From: an uncultured Bacteroidota bacterium
Lineage (GTDB): Bacteria > Bacteroidota > Bacteroidia > Bacteroidales > UBA12481
Direction: 5' to 3'
Assembly (NCBI GenBank): GCA_903851365.1
Contig: CAINOB010000016.1
Coordinates: forward strand, 1-46,009
Length of the DNA: 46,009 nt
The position numbers and the translations under genes were made by a program. Numbering within the stretch: the stretch's first letter is position 1; each line of letters starts with the position of its first letter. This document shows, piece by piece, positions 7,901 through 15,908 of this stretch. Below the pieces are notes generated by a model. It saw only the letters and a list, made by a program, of their open reading frames with translations, had not been told where the DNA came from and searched no databases.

Positions 7901-8911
7901 ATGAAGAAATTGACGTTTTATTTGTCACTTATACTGCTTTTCCTAAGTTCATGTCAGCTGCAGAAAGTCATGGTTCATGTATATACCCCGGCAAGACTTT
8001 ATTTCCCCCCTGAAGTTCGCTCTATGCTGGTCACTTCAAGGTTTGTTCCGGCTAAAGGGCCTTATGAGGACGTTCAATGGGGAGCCTATGAATCGGTCGA
8101 TAGCCTGAAATGGTCCCTGTCGGAGTCCATCGTCGATACACTGGCTAAAAGGATAGCATCCAACAATATTTACCTGGTAAAGGCAAGACATAAGATGCGC
8201 ATGCTTCGGAACAACGATGCTCAATTGCCCGATCCTCTGCCCTGGGATGGATTGTCGGCGCTGACCAAGAAGGAATATGTGCAATCTGCCTTAATTATTG
8301 AAGGATTCGATATTGCGAAATCTCCGGTAACAGTGACCGGAAACGATGGAAATTTCACGGCGCAATATTCAATTAAAGTTAGCCTGGCAATCAGAGTTTA
8401 TGAACCGGAGAAAATGAGAATTCTGGATGATTCCATCTATAATTTCATCAGCGATTTCAAAAGCACCGGTAAAACAGGTCAGGAGGCGACTGATCAACTT
8501 CCTGGTGACCGAAAGGCATTATTTTCAGCCTGTTCTAACGCTGCAGATAACTACTTTTTTCTGATTAAACCTGGAGAAGTACAGTCAAAAAGATATTATT
8601 ATCCCAAAGGCGATAGTTCACTTCTTAAAGCTGATCTGGCGCTGAAAGAAGGCAAATGGGGCAGGGCGGAAACAAAATGGAAATGGCTGGCGTACAATGA
8701 TCCGGATTCCCTTATTCAGGCTAAAGCATCTTACAATATGGCCGTGGCTTGTGAACGTGATGGTAGGCTTAACCAGGCCGTTGGATTTGCCAGGCGGTCG
8801 CAAAGGCTAAAACCGACCAAACATATTGATGATTACATTTCAATATTGGATAAAAAGACACTTGATATTGAAGATCAGGTTAAACAAAAGAAGATTATCA
8901 AAAAGTGGTAA
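7901..8911 (+). CDS. Lipoprotein, DUF6340-like (first of a tandem pair)
   Basis: A 336-residue lipoprotein. From ATG 7901 the signal peptide MKKLTFYLSLILLFLSSC ends in a lipobox, with Cys18 as the likely lipidated residue. The start of the mature part, with TPARLYFPPEVRSMLVTSR, resembles the DUF6340 family found in Bacteroidota. The C-terminal third looks like one or two TPR-type repeats (GKWGRAETKWKWLAYNDP, then ASYNMAVACERDGRLNQAVG). The gene sits 11 bases after the VWA membrane protein and 4 bases before its paralog. Family assignment is from memory. No catalytic motif is visible. Confidence 0.75.
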   Translation: MKKLTFYLSLILLFLSSCQLQKVMVHVYTPARLYFPPEVRSMLVTSRFVPAKGPYEDVQWGAYESVDSLKWSLSESIVDTLAKRIASNNIYLVKARHKMRMLRNNDAQLPDPLPWDGLSALTKKEYVQSALIIEGFDIAKSPVTVTGNDGNFTAQYSIKVSLAIRVYEPEKMRILDDSIYNFISDFKSTGKTGQEATDQLPGDRKALFSACSNAADNYFFLIKPGEVQSKRYYYPKGDSSLLKADLALKEGKWGRAETKWKWLAYNDPDSLIQAKASYNMAVACERDGRLNQAVGFARRSQRLKPTKHIDDYISILDKKTLDIEDQVKQKKIIKKW

Positions 8912-8915
8912 TAAA

Positions 8916-9908
8916 ATGAGACGGGTTGCCCTTTTGCCGGTTATTGGTCTGCTAACCATATTGCCTGGTTGCTACTCTTCAAATCTCTTGGAATATGAGG
9001 GCCTTAAGCCAGCGAATATTGCAATTTCAGGTTCTGTAAAATCATTGGTTGTCGTTTCGAAATGTGACTTGGACAGTGCCTACAAGTTTACAGCAATTTT
9101 GGCGGGGCGGCTGTCTGATTTTAAACGTGATAGCATCATGATGAAACAGACTGTATTGGGCTGTTCAGATGCCTTGCTAGAGAGTCCAAGATTCAGTTTG
9201 TTTAACCCAGTGGTAACAAGAAATCTGGCAGGTCAATACACCAATCCTTCCGAAAAAATTCCCTGGACCAAGGTGCTGGAGATTGCAGGTGATCCTCCTC
9301 ACGACGCAGTTTTATCAATGGAATATGGTACCATTGATGATACTATAAGATCAAATCCGGCCAGTGGATGGCTAAACCCATGTCAGTTTGTTGTTTCTGT
9401 AAAAACCCATTGGCGGCTATACCGATTAAGCGATTTTCAAACAGTAGAATTTAACTTTGCTGATACGGTCGCCTATGACATAGATTCCCCGTCGGAGTTC
9501 TTGTCCTCTTTAAATATGGGCCCTGATTTTATAAAAAGTGCAATGTACGACGCCGGTGTGGCCACAGCAAAAAGACTGGCTCCCTGGTGGTCGACTTTCC
9601 GACGTTATTATTTTAGTATTGGCCCCCAGGGATTTGAAACGGCAGCATCCTTCCTCACGGATGGAAACTGGAAGCAGGCGGCTGAAATCCTGAGGCCATT
9701 TACCTTATCCAGAGCAAAATTTATTGCCAGAAACGCCTCTTTTAATATGGCCCTTACCTGTGAAATGGCTGGCAATTTTCCGGCAGCTTATGATTGGCTT
9801 ACCAAAGCTGAGAAACTCGGGGTTCATGAATTATATATCACAGAATACCGAGCTCAACTGTCTGCCCGAAAGATAGAGCTGGATAAGCTTGATAATCAAA
9901 TGAAATAA
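8916..9908 (+). CDS. Lipoprotein, DUF6340-like (second of a tandem pair)
   Basis: A 330-residue lipoprotein with lipobox LPGC near residue 18. Its layout repeats that of the preceding gene: a strand near the start (SVKSLVVVSKC), a middle domain, and a C-terminal TPR-like segment where ASFNMALTCEMAGNFPAA matches ASYNMAVACERDGRLNQA of the neighbour. The two are diverged tandem duplicates. ATG 8916 lies 4 bases after the neighbour's stop, implying translational coupling. An upstream in-frame ATG at 8826 would overlap the first gene by 86 bases and hide the lipobox, so it is rejected. Function unknown; probably a complex with its paralog on the outer membrane. Confidence 0.75.
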   Translation: MRRVALLPVIGLLTILPGCYSSNLLEYEGLKPANIAISGSVKSLVVVSKCDLDSAYKFTAILAGRLSDFKRDSIMMKQTVLGCSDALLESPRFSLFNPVVTRNLAGQYTNPSEKIPWTKVLEIAGDPPHDAVLSMEYGTIDDTIRSNPASGWLNPCQFVVSVKTHWRLYRLSDFQTVEFNFADTVAYDIDSPSEFLSSLNMGPDFIKSAMYDAGVATAKRLAPWWSTFRRYYFSIGPQGFETAASFLTDGNWKQAAEILRPFTLSRAKFIARNASFNMALTCEMAGNFPAAYDWLTKAEKLGVHELYITEYRAQLSARKIELDKLDNQMK

Positions 9909-9930
9909 ACGGATTGGCAGAAAAATCTTA

Positions 9931-11154
9931 ATGAATACTATTTTCTTACTCATTATAATTCTGCTGTCAGCGGGATTTTTGTTTGATCTGGTTCTGGATA
10001 CTATCAATCTGGCCCATATTCAACCCGATTTACCAGAGATTCTGAAAGATAAGTACGATTCGGTAGCCTATGGAAAATCGCAATCCTATTTGAAAGAGCA
10101 CGGGCGATTTGGAATTTTGGTTTCTGTACTCAGTTTTGCAGCTGTTTTTACGATGTTTCTGGCAGGTGGATTTACCTGGCTGAATACTTTTGTTTATACC
10201 TTAACCCACAGTCCGATCTGGGCAGCTCTGCTTTTTTTTGGGATTCTTGGTCTCCTTGCAGACCTCGCCGGGATACCATTTGAATTGCACTCAACCTTTG
10301 TTATTGAGGAAAAATTTGGTTTCAATAAAACAACCCCTAAAACCTTCATTACCGATAAATTGAAGTCCTGGCTACTGGCATTAATCATTGGCTTGCCACT
10401 ACTGGCCTTGATAACATGGCTCTACACCTTAACTGGTAAGTGGTTCTGGTTGCTCACCTGGGCAATCATTTCCATATTCTCTCTACTCATGAGTTTCTTC
10501 TACTCAACTCTGATAGTGCCTCTTTTTAATAAACAGGTGCCATTGGAAGCAGGTGAACTCCGAAGCTCCATTGAAAAGATGTGCAAGAATGCCGGATTTC
10601 AGTTATCTCGTATATATATTATAAATGGCTCCAAAAGGTCCACAAAAGCAAATGCTTATTTTGCTGGTTTTGGGAGCAAACGTCGAATCGTTCTTTACGA
10701 TACGCTTGTCAATGATATGACAATACCCCAGATTCTCGCTGTACTGGCGCATGAGATTGGTCATTACAAAAAGAAGCACATCATTGGAACGATGATATTG
10801 TCGATAGCTCAGTCGGGGATTTTATTGTTTCTTTTCTCACTTGTTGTAGGAAATCCAGCCTTGGCAAAAGCGCTGAATATCGGGGAACCAAATTTTCATA
10901 TCAGCATTCTGGTATTTGGAATCCTTTATAGTCCAATATCTATGATTACTGGTTTGTTTTTTAATTATCTATCAAGAAGATTTGAATATCAAGCAGATGC
11001 CTTTGCTGGAAAACTCCTTTTAAAAAAAGAGCTGGGTGATGCCCTGATAAACCTTTCGGAGAAGAATCTTAGCAACCTTACCCCACATCCTGCTTACGTT
11101 TTCACTCATTATTCTCATCCACCGCTGATCCAGCGGCTCCAAAAACTAAACTGA
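9931..11154 (+). CDS. M48 family zinc metalloprotease, Ste24/CAAX protease type
   Basis: A 407-residue integral membrane protease. The catalytic motif HEIGH spans 274-278, with Glu352 in EYQADAF as third zinc ligand. Several hydrophobic helices lie on either side, as in Ste24-type enzymes (N-terminal peptidase_M48_N region with FVIEEKFGFN). In bacteria these are thought to take part in envelope protein quality control or processing; the substrate is unknown. Length is normal. Its stop codon overlaps the start of cinA (TGATG), so the two are translationally coupled. Confidence 0.93.
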   Translation: MNTIFLLIIILLSAGFLFDLVLDTINLAHIQPDLPEILKDKYDSVAYGKSQSYLKEHGRFGILVSVLSFAAVFTMFLAGGFTWLNTFVYTLTHSPIWAALLFFGILGLLADLAGIPFELHSTFVIEEKFGFNKTTPKTFITDKLKSWLLALIIGLPLLALITWLYTLTGKWFWLLTWAIISIFSLLMSFFYSTLIVPLFNKQVPLEAGELRSSIEKMCKNAGFQLSRIYIINGSKRSTKANAYFAGFGSKRRIVLYDTLVNDMTIPQILAVLAHEIGHYKKKHIIGTMILSIAQSGILLFLFSLVVGNPALAKALNIGEPNFHISILVFGILYSPISMITGLFFNYLSRRFEYQADAFAGKLLLKKELGDALINLSEKNLSNLTPHPAYVFTHYSHPPLIQRLQKLN

Positions 11155-12413
11155 TGAATCCTGTTTCAGAAATTATAACGATTGGCGACGAACTGCTTAT
11201 TGGACAGACAATCGATACTAACTCGGCCTGGATCGGGGAGAAGATGTCGATGATCGGCCTCCCTGTAAAAAGAATTATTTCAATTTCCGACAACCCGGAT
11301 GAGATACGAACTTTTTTGGCTGACTCAATGCAACGGGCAGATGTTGTATTAATTACAGGAGGCCTCGGCCCTACCAATGATGACCGGACTAAAACTACCC
11401 TGGCAGAGTTTTTTAAGGCCGAATTAGTTGAAGATGAAACCGTTTTGGAGGACATTCTTCATTTATTAAAATTGAGGAACTTTCCATTATCGGCTCTTAA
11501 CCGGGCACAGGCCCTTGTTCCCGATAATTGCCGGGTGGTTCATAATCCTCAGGGGACGGCTCCTGGTATGTGGTGGGATAAGGATGGAACAGTGGTGGTA
11601 TCAATGCCGGGTGTTCCCTTCGAAATGAAAGCTATCATGGAAACTTCAGTGTTACCATGGCTACAGGATCAATTTAAGACCCCCATAATTCTTCATAAAA
11701 CTATAATGACCATCGGGCTGGGTGAATCCAACCTGGCTTCAATGCTCGAAGATTGGGAAAAGGCTTTACCTTCAAACTTCACGCTGGCTTATCTTCCCTC
11801 ACCAGGTATGGTAAAGGTCAGAATTTCAGGCACAGGAGACAGTGAGGATGTGTTAAAAAGCACTATGGCCGGCCTGACGGAATCTCTTGTGGAAATAGCG
11901 AAAGACTATTTTTATGGTTTTGATGACATATCGCTGGAGGAACTGGTCGGGCACTTACTGACTAAAAACCATCTTAGCCTGTCCACTGCGGAAAGTTGCA
12001 CCGGTGGAAATATCGCTCGACTTGTGACGCGAATACCTGGAAGTTCAGCCTATTTTAAAGGAAGTATCGTAGCTTATGCCAACGAAATAAAGATGAAATA
12101 CCTAGATGTTTCTCAAAAGATGCTCTCCGAGTATGGTGCGGTTAGCCGGAATGTTGTCGAACAGATGGCAAAAAGCTGCCTTTTGCATTTTAAAACTGAC
12201 TTTTCTATTGCCACTTCAGGTATTGCCGGGCCTGATGGAGGCTCAATTTTTAAGCCGGTAGGCACTACCTGGATTGCAATTGCAAGTAAAAATGGGATTT
12301 TATCACAGTGCTTTCAATTTGGCGAACATCGTGAGCGTAATGTTGTTAAGGCTTCGCAAACTGCCTTAAACATGCTCAGGATTGAGATTTTAAAAGAAAC
12401 AATATCCACCTGA
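11154..12413 (+). CDS. cinA: CinA: NMN amidohydrolase / competence-damage protein
   Basis: A 419-residue two-domain CinA. The N-terminal half is the MoCF-like domain with GDELLIGQTIDTNSAWIG and TGGLGPTNDDRT, typical of ADP-ribose/nicotinamide-nucleotide pyrophosphatase activity. The C-terminal domain holds TAESCTGG (about 277-284), the nicotinamide-nucleotide amidase motif, and ATSGIAGPDGG. The family recycles nucleotides of the pyridine cycle; despite its name a competence role is not general. The start overlaps the upstream protease stop by one base. Downstream is a 107-base gap before rpmB. Confidence 0.95.
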   Translation: MNPVSEIITIGDELLIGQTIDTNSAWIGEKMSMIGLPVKRIISISDNPDEIRTFLADSMQRADVVLITGGLGPTNDDRTKTTLAEFFKAELVEDETVLEDILHLLKLRNFPLSALNRAQALVPDNCRVVHNPQGTAPGMWWDKDGTVVVSMPGVPFEMKAIMETSVLPWLQDQFKTPIILHKTIMTIGLGESNLASMLEDWEKALPSNFTLAYLPSPGMVKVRISGTGDSEDVLKSTMAGLTESLVEIAKDYFYGFDDISLEELVGHLLTKNHLSLSTAESCTGGNIARLVTRIPGSSAYFKGSIVAYANEIKMKYLDVSQKMLSEYGAVSRNVVEQMAKSCLLHFKTDFSIATSGIAGPDGGSIFKPVGTTWIAIASKNGILSQCFQFGEHRERNVVKASQTALNMLRIEILKETIST

Positions 12414-12469
12414 AACTTATGTAAACATTGAGCGGTTAATAAGATGAGAGCTTTTTTTTATCAAATCGC

Positions 12470-12500
12470 TTGAATATTTGCATAATATTGCCGTAATTTG
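12470..12500 (+). promoter_or_regulatory. Candidate promoter for rpmB
   Basis: TTG at 12470-12472 and TAATTTG at 12494-12500 are separated by 21 bases, near the Bacteroidota sigma-70 pattern (TTG, 19-21 bases, TAnnTTTG). The -7 box is one T short. The implied leader to the rpmB ATG is about 14-17 bases. Confidence 0.3.
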
Positions 12501-12520
12501 CAGTCCAAAATTCAAAGAGC

Positions 12521-12763
12521 ATGTCGAAGATGTGTCAGATAACCGGTAAGAAAATGATGGTGGGCAACCATGTGTCCCACTCAAACCGGAGAGTGAAGAG
12601 GCGTTTTTATCCTAATCTGTTTACCCGGAAGTTTTGGCTGCCGGAAGAAAACCGTTGGGTAACGCTGAAAGTATCGGCAAATGGTATTCGTACCATTACC
12701 AAAAACGGGTTATTAGCCAGTCTGAAAAAAGCCAAAGAGGAAGGTCTGATTACCAAATATTAA
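12521..12763 (+). CDS. rpmB: 50S ribosomal protein L28
   Basis: An 80-residue L28. The N-terminus MSKMCQITGKKMMVGNHVSH and NRRVKRRFYPNL are diagnostic. Only one Cys is present in the N-terminal part, suggesting the zinc-free form. It leads a small block, rpmB, rpmG and a DUF4295 gene, in the order characteristic of Bacteroidota, with a 15-base gap to rpmG that contains AGGAG. Confidence 0.97.
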   Translation: MSKMCQITGKKMMVGNHVSHSNRRVKRRFYPNLFTRKFWLPEENRWVTLKVSANGIRTITKNGLLASLKKAKEEGLITKY

Positions 12764-12778
12764 GAGGAGCATTAACCA

Positions 12779-12967
12779 ATGGGAAAAAAAGCTAAAGGCA
12801 ATCGGATTCAGGTGATCCTTGAATGCACTGAGCATAAAACCTCAGGACAACCGGGTACTTCACGTTATATCACCACCAAGAACCGGAAGAATACCCCGGA
12901 TCGTATGGAGATGAAGAAGTACAATCCAATTCTTCAGAAAGTTACCGTTCACCGGGAAATTAAATAA
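12779..12967 (+). CDS. rpmG: 50S ribosomal protein L33
   Basis: A 62-residue L33 beginning [20 protein letters not shown] and ending TVHREIK. It has one Cys near the N-terminus and lacks the CxxC pairs of the zinc-binding form, so it is probably of the zinc-free type. AAGAGGAGC lies about 10 bases before the ATG, one of the few clear Shine-Dalgarno-like sequences in the window. Confidence 0.96.
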   Translation: MGKKAKGNRIQVILECTEHKTSGQPGTSRYITTKNRKNTPDRMEMKKYNPILQKVTVHREIK

Positions 12968-12974
12968 TTAGATT

Positions 12975-13130
12975 ATGGCAAAGAAAGTTATTGCTACCAT
13001 ACAAACCGGCAAAGGAAGACACTATGCCAAGGTAATCAGAATGGTGAAGTCACCAAAATCGGGAGCCTACACCTTTAAGGAAGAAATGGTTCATAATGAC
13101 CTGGTAAAGGAATTCCTTACACAGAAGTAA
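12975..13130 (+). CDS. DUF4295 small basic protein
   Basis: A 51-residue lysine-rich protein, MAKKVIATIQTGKG to the end KEFLTQK. Its position directly after rpmG (7-base gap) and its composition match the DUF4295 family, a conserved Bacteroidota protein between rpmG and ftsY that probably associates with the ribosome. The role has not been shown as far as I know. It is followed by a strong terminator. Confidence 0.9.
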   Translation: MAKKVIATIQTGKGRHYAKVIRMVKSPKSGAYTFKEEMVHNDLVKEFLTQK

Positions 13131-13159
13131 CCCTTTAGGTCAGTTTAATGTATAAATTG

Positions 13160-13200
13160 GGGCTTTCATCACCAAAAGTGAAGAAAGCTCTTTTTATTTT
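13160..13200 (+). terminator. Terminator or attenuator between the ribosomal block and ftsY
   Basis: A 13-base stem, GGGCTTTCATCAC with GTGAAGAAAGCTC (one mismatch, one G-U), encloses the loop CAAAA and is followed directly by TTTTTATTTT. The T-run ends only 17 bases before the ftsY ATG, leaving no room for a separate ftsY promoter after it. ftsY may rely on read-through, or a promoter may lie within or upstream of the hairpin. Confidence 0.85.
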
Positions 13201-13217
13201 AATACCCAGCCTCCATT

Positions 13218-14183
13218 ATGGGAATACTCAGTTGGTTTTCGGCAGATAAGAAAAAAAACCTCGATGAAGGCCTGGCGCCTACTAAAGAGAGCGTTCTCAA
13301 AAAACTTACCCGTATTGTTGCAGGGAAAAGTAAGGTTGATGACGAAGTGCTGGATAACCTGGAAGAAGTGCTGATCTCTTCAGATGTAGGTGTGGCAACC
13401 ACAGTGCGAATCATTGAACGAATTGAAAAGCGCGCCGCTCGCGATAAATATGTTAATACCTCTGAGCTTAACCGGATTCTAAAGGAGGAAATTGGTGCTC
13501 TCCTGTCTGAGAATAACACGGTTGATCAGGAAGATCTTCCATTCCCGGTGGTCTCCGGACCTTATGTAATCCTCGTTGTTGGCGTTAACGGAGTAGGGAA
13601 AACAACTACCATTGGGAAACTGGCCTACCAGTATAAATCACGTGGAAAAAACGTCCTTCTTGGCGCTGCCGATACCTTTCGTGCTGCGGCAACGGAGCAA
13701 TTGGAAATTTGGGCCACACGTGCCGGTGTTCCTCTTGTGAAACAAAAAATGGGGGCTGATCCCGCATCTGTTGCCTTTGATACATTACGCTCTGCCGTGG
13801 CACAAAATTCTGATGTCGTCATAATTGATACCGCCGGCCGGCTCCATAATAAAGTAAACCTGATGAATGAACTGACAAAAATTCGCAGCGTCATGAAAAA
13901 GGTTATCCCTGATGCACCTCACGAAGTTTTACTGGTGCTTGATGGCTCAACAGGTCAGAATGCATTTGAACAGGCAAAGCAATTCACTGCAGCCACAGAA
14001 GTGACGGCACTTGCCTTAACGAAACTTGACGGAACTGCTAAAGGCGGTGTGGTTATTGGAATAAGCGATCAATTTAAAATCCCTGTCAGGTATATAGGAA
14101 TAGGCGAAAAAATTGAAGACCTTCAGGTTTTTAATAAAACCGCCTTTATTGATTCTCTTTTCGGGCCTGACCATGAGAGTTGA
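13218..14183 (+). CDS. ftsY: Signal recognition particle receptor FtsY
   Basis: A 321-residue SRP GTPase that receives ribosome-nascent chain-SRP complexes at the inner membrane. After a short N-terminal helix and the N domain, the NG domain shows GVNGVGKTTT (about 121-130), DTAGR, and TKLDGTAKGG near 270. It lacks the long acidic A domain of the E. coli protein, which is usual in this phylum. Its last 11 bases overlap the start of rimO. It is placed after the ribosomal block behind a strong hairpin. Confidence 0.97.
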   Translation: MGILSWFSADKKKNLDEGLAPTKESVLKKLTRIVAGKSKVDDEVLDNLEEVLISSDVGVATTVRIIERIEKRAARDKYVNTSELNRILKEEIGALLSENNTVDQEDLPFPVVSGPYVILVVGVNGVGKTTTIGKLAYQYKSRGKNVLLGAADTFRAAATEQLEIWATRAGVPLVKQKMGADPASVAFDTLRSAVAQNSDVVIIDTAGRLHNKVNLMNELTKIRSVMKKVIPDAPHEVLLVLDGSTGQNAFEQAKQFTAATEVTALALTKLDGTAKGGVVIGISDQFKIPVRYIGIGEKIEDLQVFNKTAFIDSLFGPDHES

Positions 14184-15471
14184 TATCATTAACCTCGGCT
14201 GTTCGAAAAATCTCGTAGATTCCGAGAAACTCCTTAGCCAACTGCGTTCTCAGGGAATAAAAACCCGTTTGGATCCAACCCGAGTCAATGCAGATGTTCT
14301 GGTAATAAACACATGCGGCTTTATTCTTGATGCCAAAGAGGAATCAGTAAATACTATCCTCGAGGCTATTGAGGCAAAAAAGAACGGTCAAATCAATAAA
14401 ATCTATGCAATGGGATGCCTGATCCAGCGATACAGACATGAACTGGAACCCGAAATCCCTGAAGTTGATGCCTGGTTTGGCGTGGAACAGATTCCTGAAA
14501 TTGTTGCTTCCCTGAATCTTGCTTTTAATCCGGAAATTCTCAACCACCGCATAACATCAACCCCCTCGCATTATGCTTATCTCAAGGTATCTGAGGGCTG
14601 TAATCGAAAATGCTCATTTTGCGCAATCCCTGATATACGGGGAAATCATGTGTCGAGGAAAATGGAAGACATCCTCGAAGAGGCAAATTATCTGGCTAAA
14701 CAGGGAGTGAAAGAAATCCTTTTAATAGCTCAGGACCTCTCCTATTATGGACGAGATCTGTATCATGAAAGCATGCTCGTCCCTTTGGTTAGAAACCTTG
14801 CGGATATCAAAGGCATTGAATGGATAAGGCTGCACTATGCCTATCCGGCTAATTTTCCTGCCGGTCTGCTTGACCTGATGCAGACAAATGAAAAGGTTTG
14901 CAATTACCTTGATATTCCTTTTCAGCACATAAGCGATAATATGCTGAAAAAAATGAACCGGGGCTATGGTAAAGAAGATACTTATCGGTTGATCAGAGAT
15001 ATACGTAAAAAAATTCCTGATGCAGCCATTCGGACCACTTTTCTTGTTGGACATCCGGGGGAAACTGATGACGATTTTAACGAACTGCTTGAATTTGTTA
15101 AAGAAGCCAGATTCGAGCGTTTGGGCGTTTTTACCTATTCCCCTGAGGAGGGTACCAAATCAGGCGACCTTATGGCAGACGATGTTCCCGAAGAATTAAA
15201 ACAGGAAAGATATTCCAGCTTGATGGAACTGCAGCAGCAGATTTCATCTGAAATGAACCAGGCTAAGGTGGGACAAGAATTTCAGGTACTTATCGATCGT
15301 ACAGATGGAGAATTTTATGTTGGCCGATCACGATATGACTCACCGGAAGTGGATAATGAAATTCTCATACCTTTGACTTCCGGTGTAACAAAATCAGGAG
15401 AGTTTCATCAGGTAAGAATTACAAAGGCTGATGATTACGATCTGTATGGCGATCTTATCTTAAAGGATTAA
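14173..15471 (+). CDS. rimO: Ribosomal protein S12 methylthiotransferase RimO
   Basis: A radical-SAM methylthiotransferase that modifies the conserved Asp of ribosomal protein S12. From ATG 14173 it has 432 residues. The UPF0004 domain begins RVDIINLGCSKNLVDSEKLL, and its conserved cysteines bind an auxiliary 4Fe-4S cluster. The radical-SAM motif CNRKCSFC holds Cys143, Cys147 and Cys150. A TRAM domain occupies the last 65 residues. A longer frame from 14113 would overlap ftsY by 71 bases and is not conserved. The first gene-to-gene overlap (11 bases with ftsY) suggests coupled translation. Confidence 0.97.
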   Translation: MRVDIINLGCSKNLVDSEKLLSQLRSQGIKTRLDPTRVNADVLVINTCGFILDAKEESVNTILEAIEAKKNGQINKIYAMGCLIQRYRHELEPEIPEVDAWFGVEQIPEIVASLNLAFNPEILNHRITSTPSHYAYLKVSEGCNRKCSFCAIPDIRGNHVSRKMEDILEEANYLAKQGVKEILLIAQDLSYYGRDLYHESMLVPLVRNLADIKGIEWIRLHYAYPANFPAGLLDLMQTNEKVCNYLDIPFQHISDNMLKKMNRGYGKEDTYRLIRDIRKKIPDAAIRTTFLVGHPGETDDDFNELLEFVKEARFERLGVFTYSPEEGTKSGDLMADDVPEELKQERYSSLMELQQQISSEMNQAKVGQEFQVLIDRTDGEFYVGRSRYDSPEVDNEILIPLTSGVTKSGEFHQVRITKADDYDLYGDLILKD

Positions 15472-15473
15472 TT

Positions 15474-15896
15474 ATGTATACATGCGATTTTCAGCAACGA
15501 ATCCGATATGGCGAAACCGACCAGATGGGATACGTTTATTATGGCCGGTATGCAGAATTTTATGAGATCGGCAGAACGGAAATGATCAGGGCGCTGGGAA
15601 TGACCTACCGCGATCTCGAAAATCGTGGAATCATGCTTCCTGTTGTTAAGTTGGTGTCAAAGTATTACAGACCTGCGTCATACGATGAGCTTATTACCAT
15701 CAGGACGGTTTTAAGGACGCTACCTACAGCCAAAATCACTTTCTATCATGAAATCTTCAATGAGGCTGGGTTATTAATCAATGAGGCAGAGGTTCACCTG
15801 GTATTTACAAGTTCCACAACAAGGAAACCAACAAGGCCACCAAAAGACCTGATGGATGCCCTGGAACCCTTTTTTCCTGGTCCGACGAAAACTTAA
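15474..15896 (+). CDS. Acyl-CoA thioesterase, 4HBT/YbgC-like hotdog protein
   Basis: A 140-residue single-hotdog protein. The N-terminus RIRYGETDQMGYVYYGRYAE contains the 4HBT active-site pattern with Asp16, and YYRPASYDELITIRT is the typical second strand. Such enzymes hydrolyse acyl-CoA thioesters; chain-length preference cannot be read. It starts 2 bases after the rimO stop, so it is the last gene of the ftsY-rimO run before the TonB receptor. Confidence 0.9.
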   Translation: MYTCDFQQRIRYGETDQMGYVYYGRYAEFYEIGRTEMIRALGMTYRDLENRGIMLPVVKLVSKYYRPASYDELITIRTVLRTLPTAKITFYHEIFNEAGLLINEAEVHLVFTSSTTRKPTRPPKDLMDALEPFFPGPTKT

Positions 15897-15908
15897 AATG
15901 TTTCGCTC

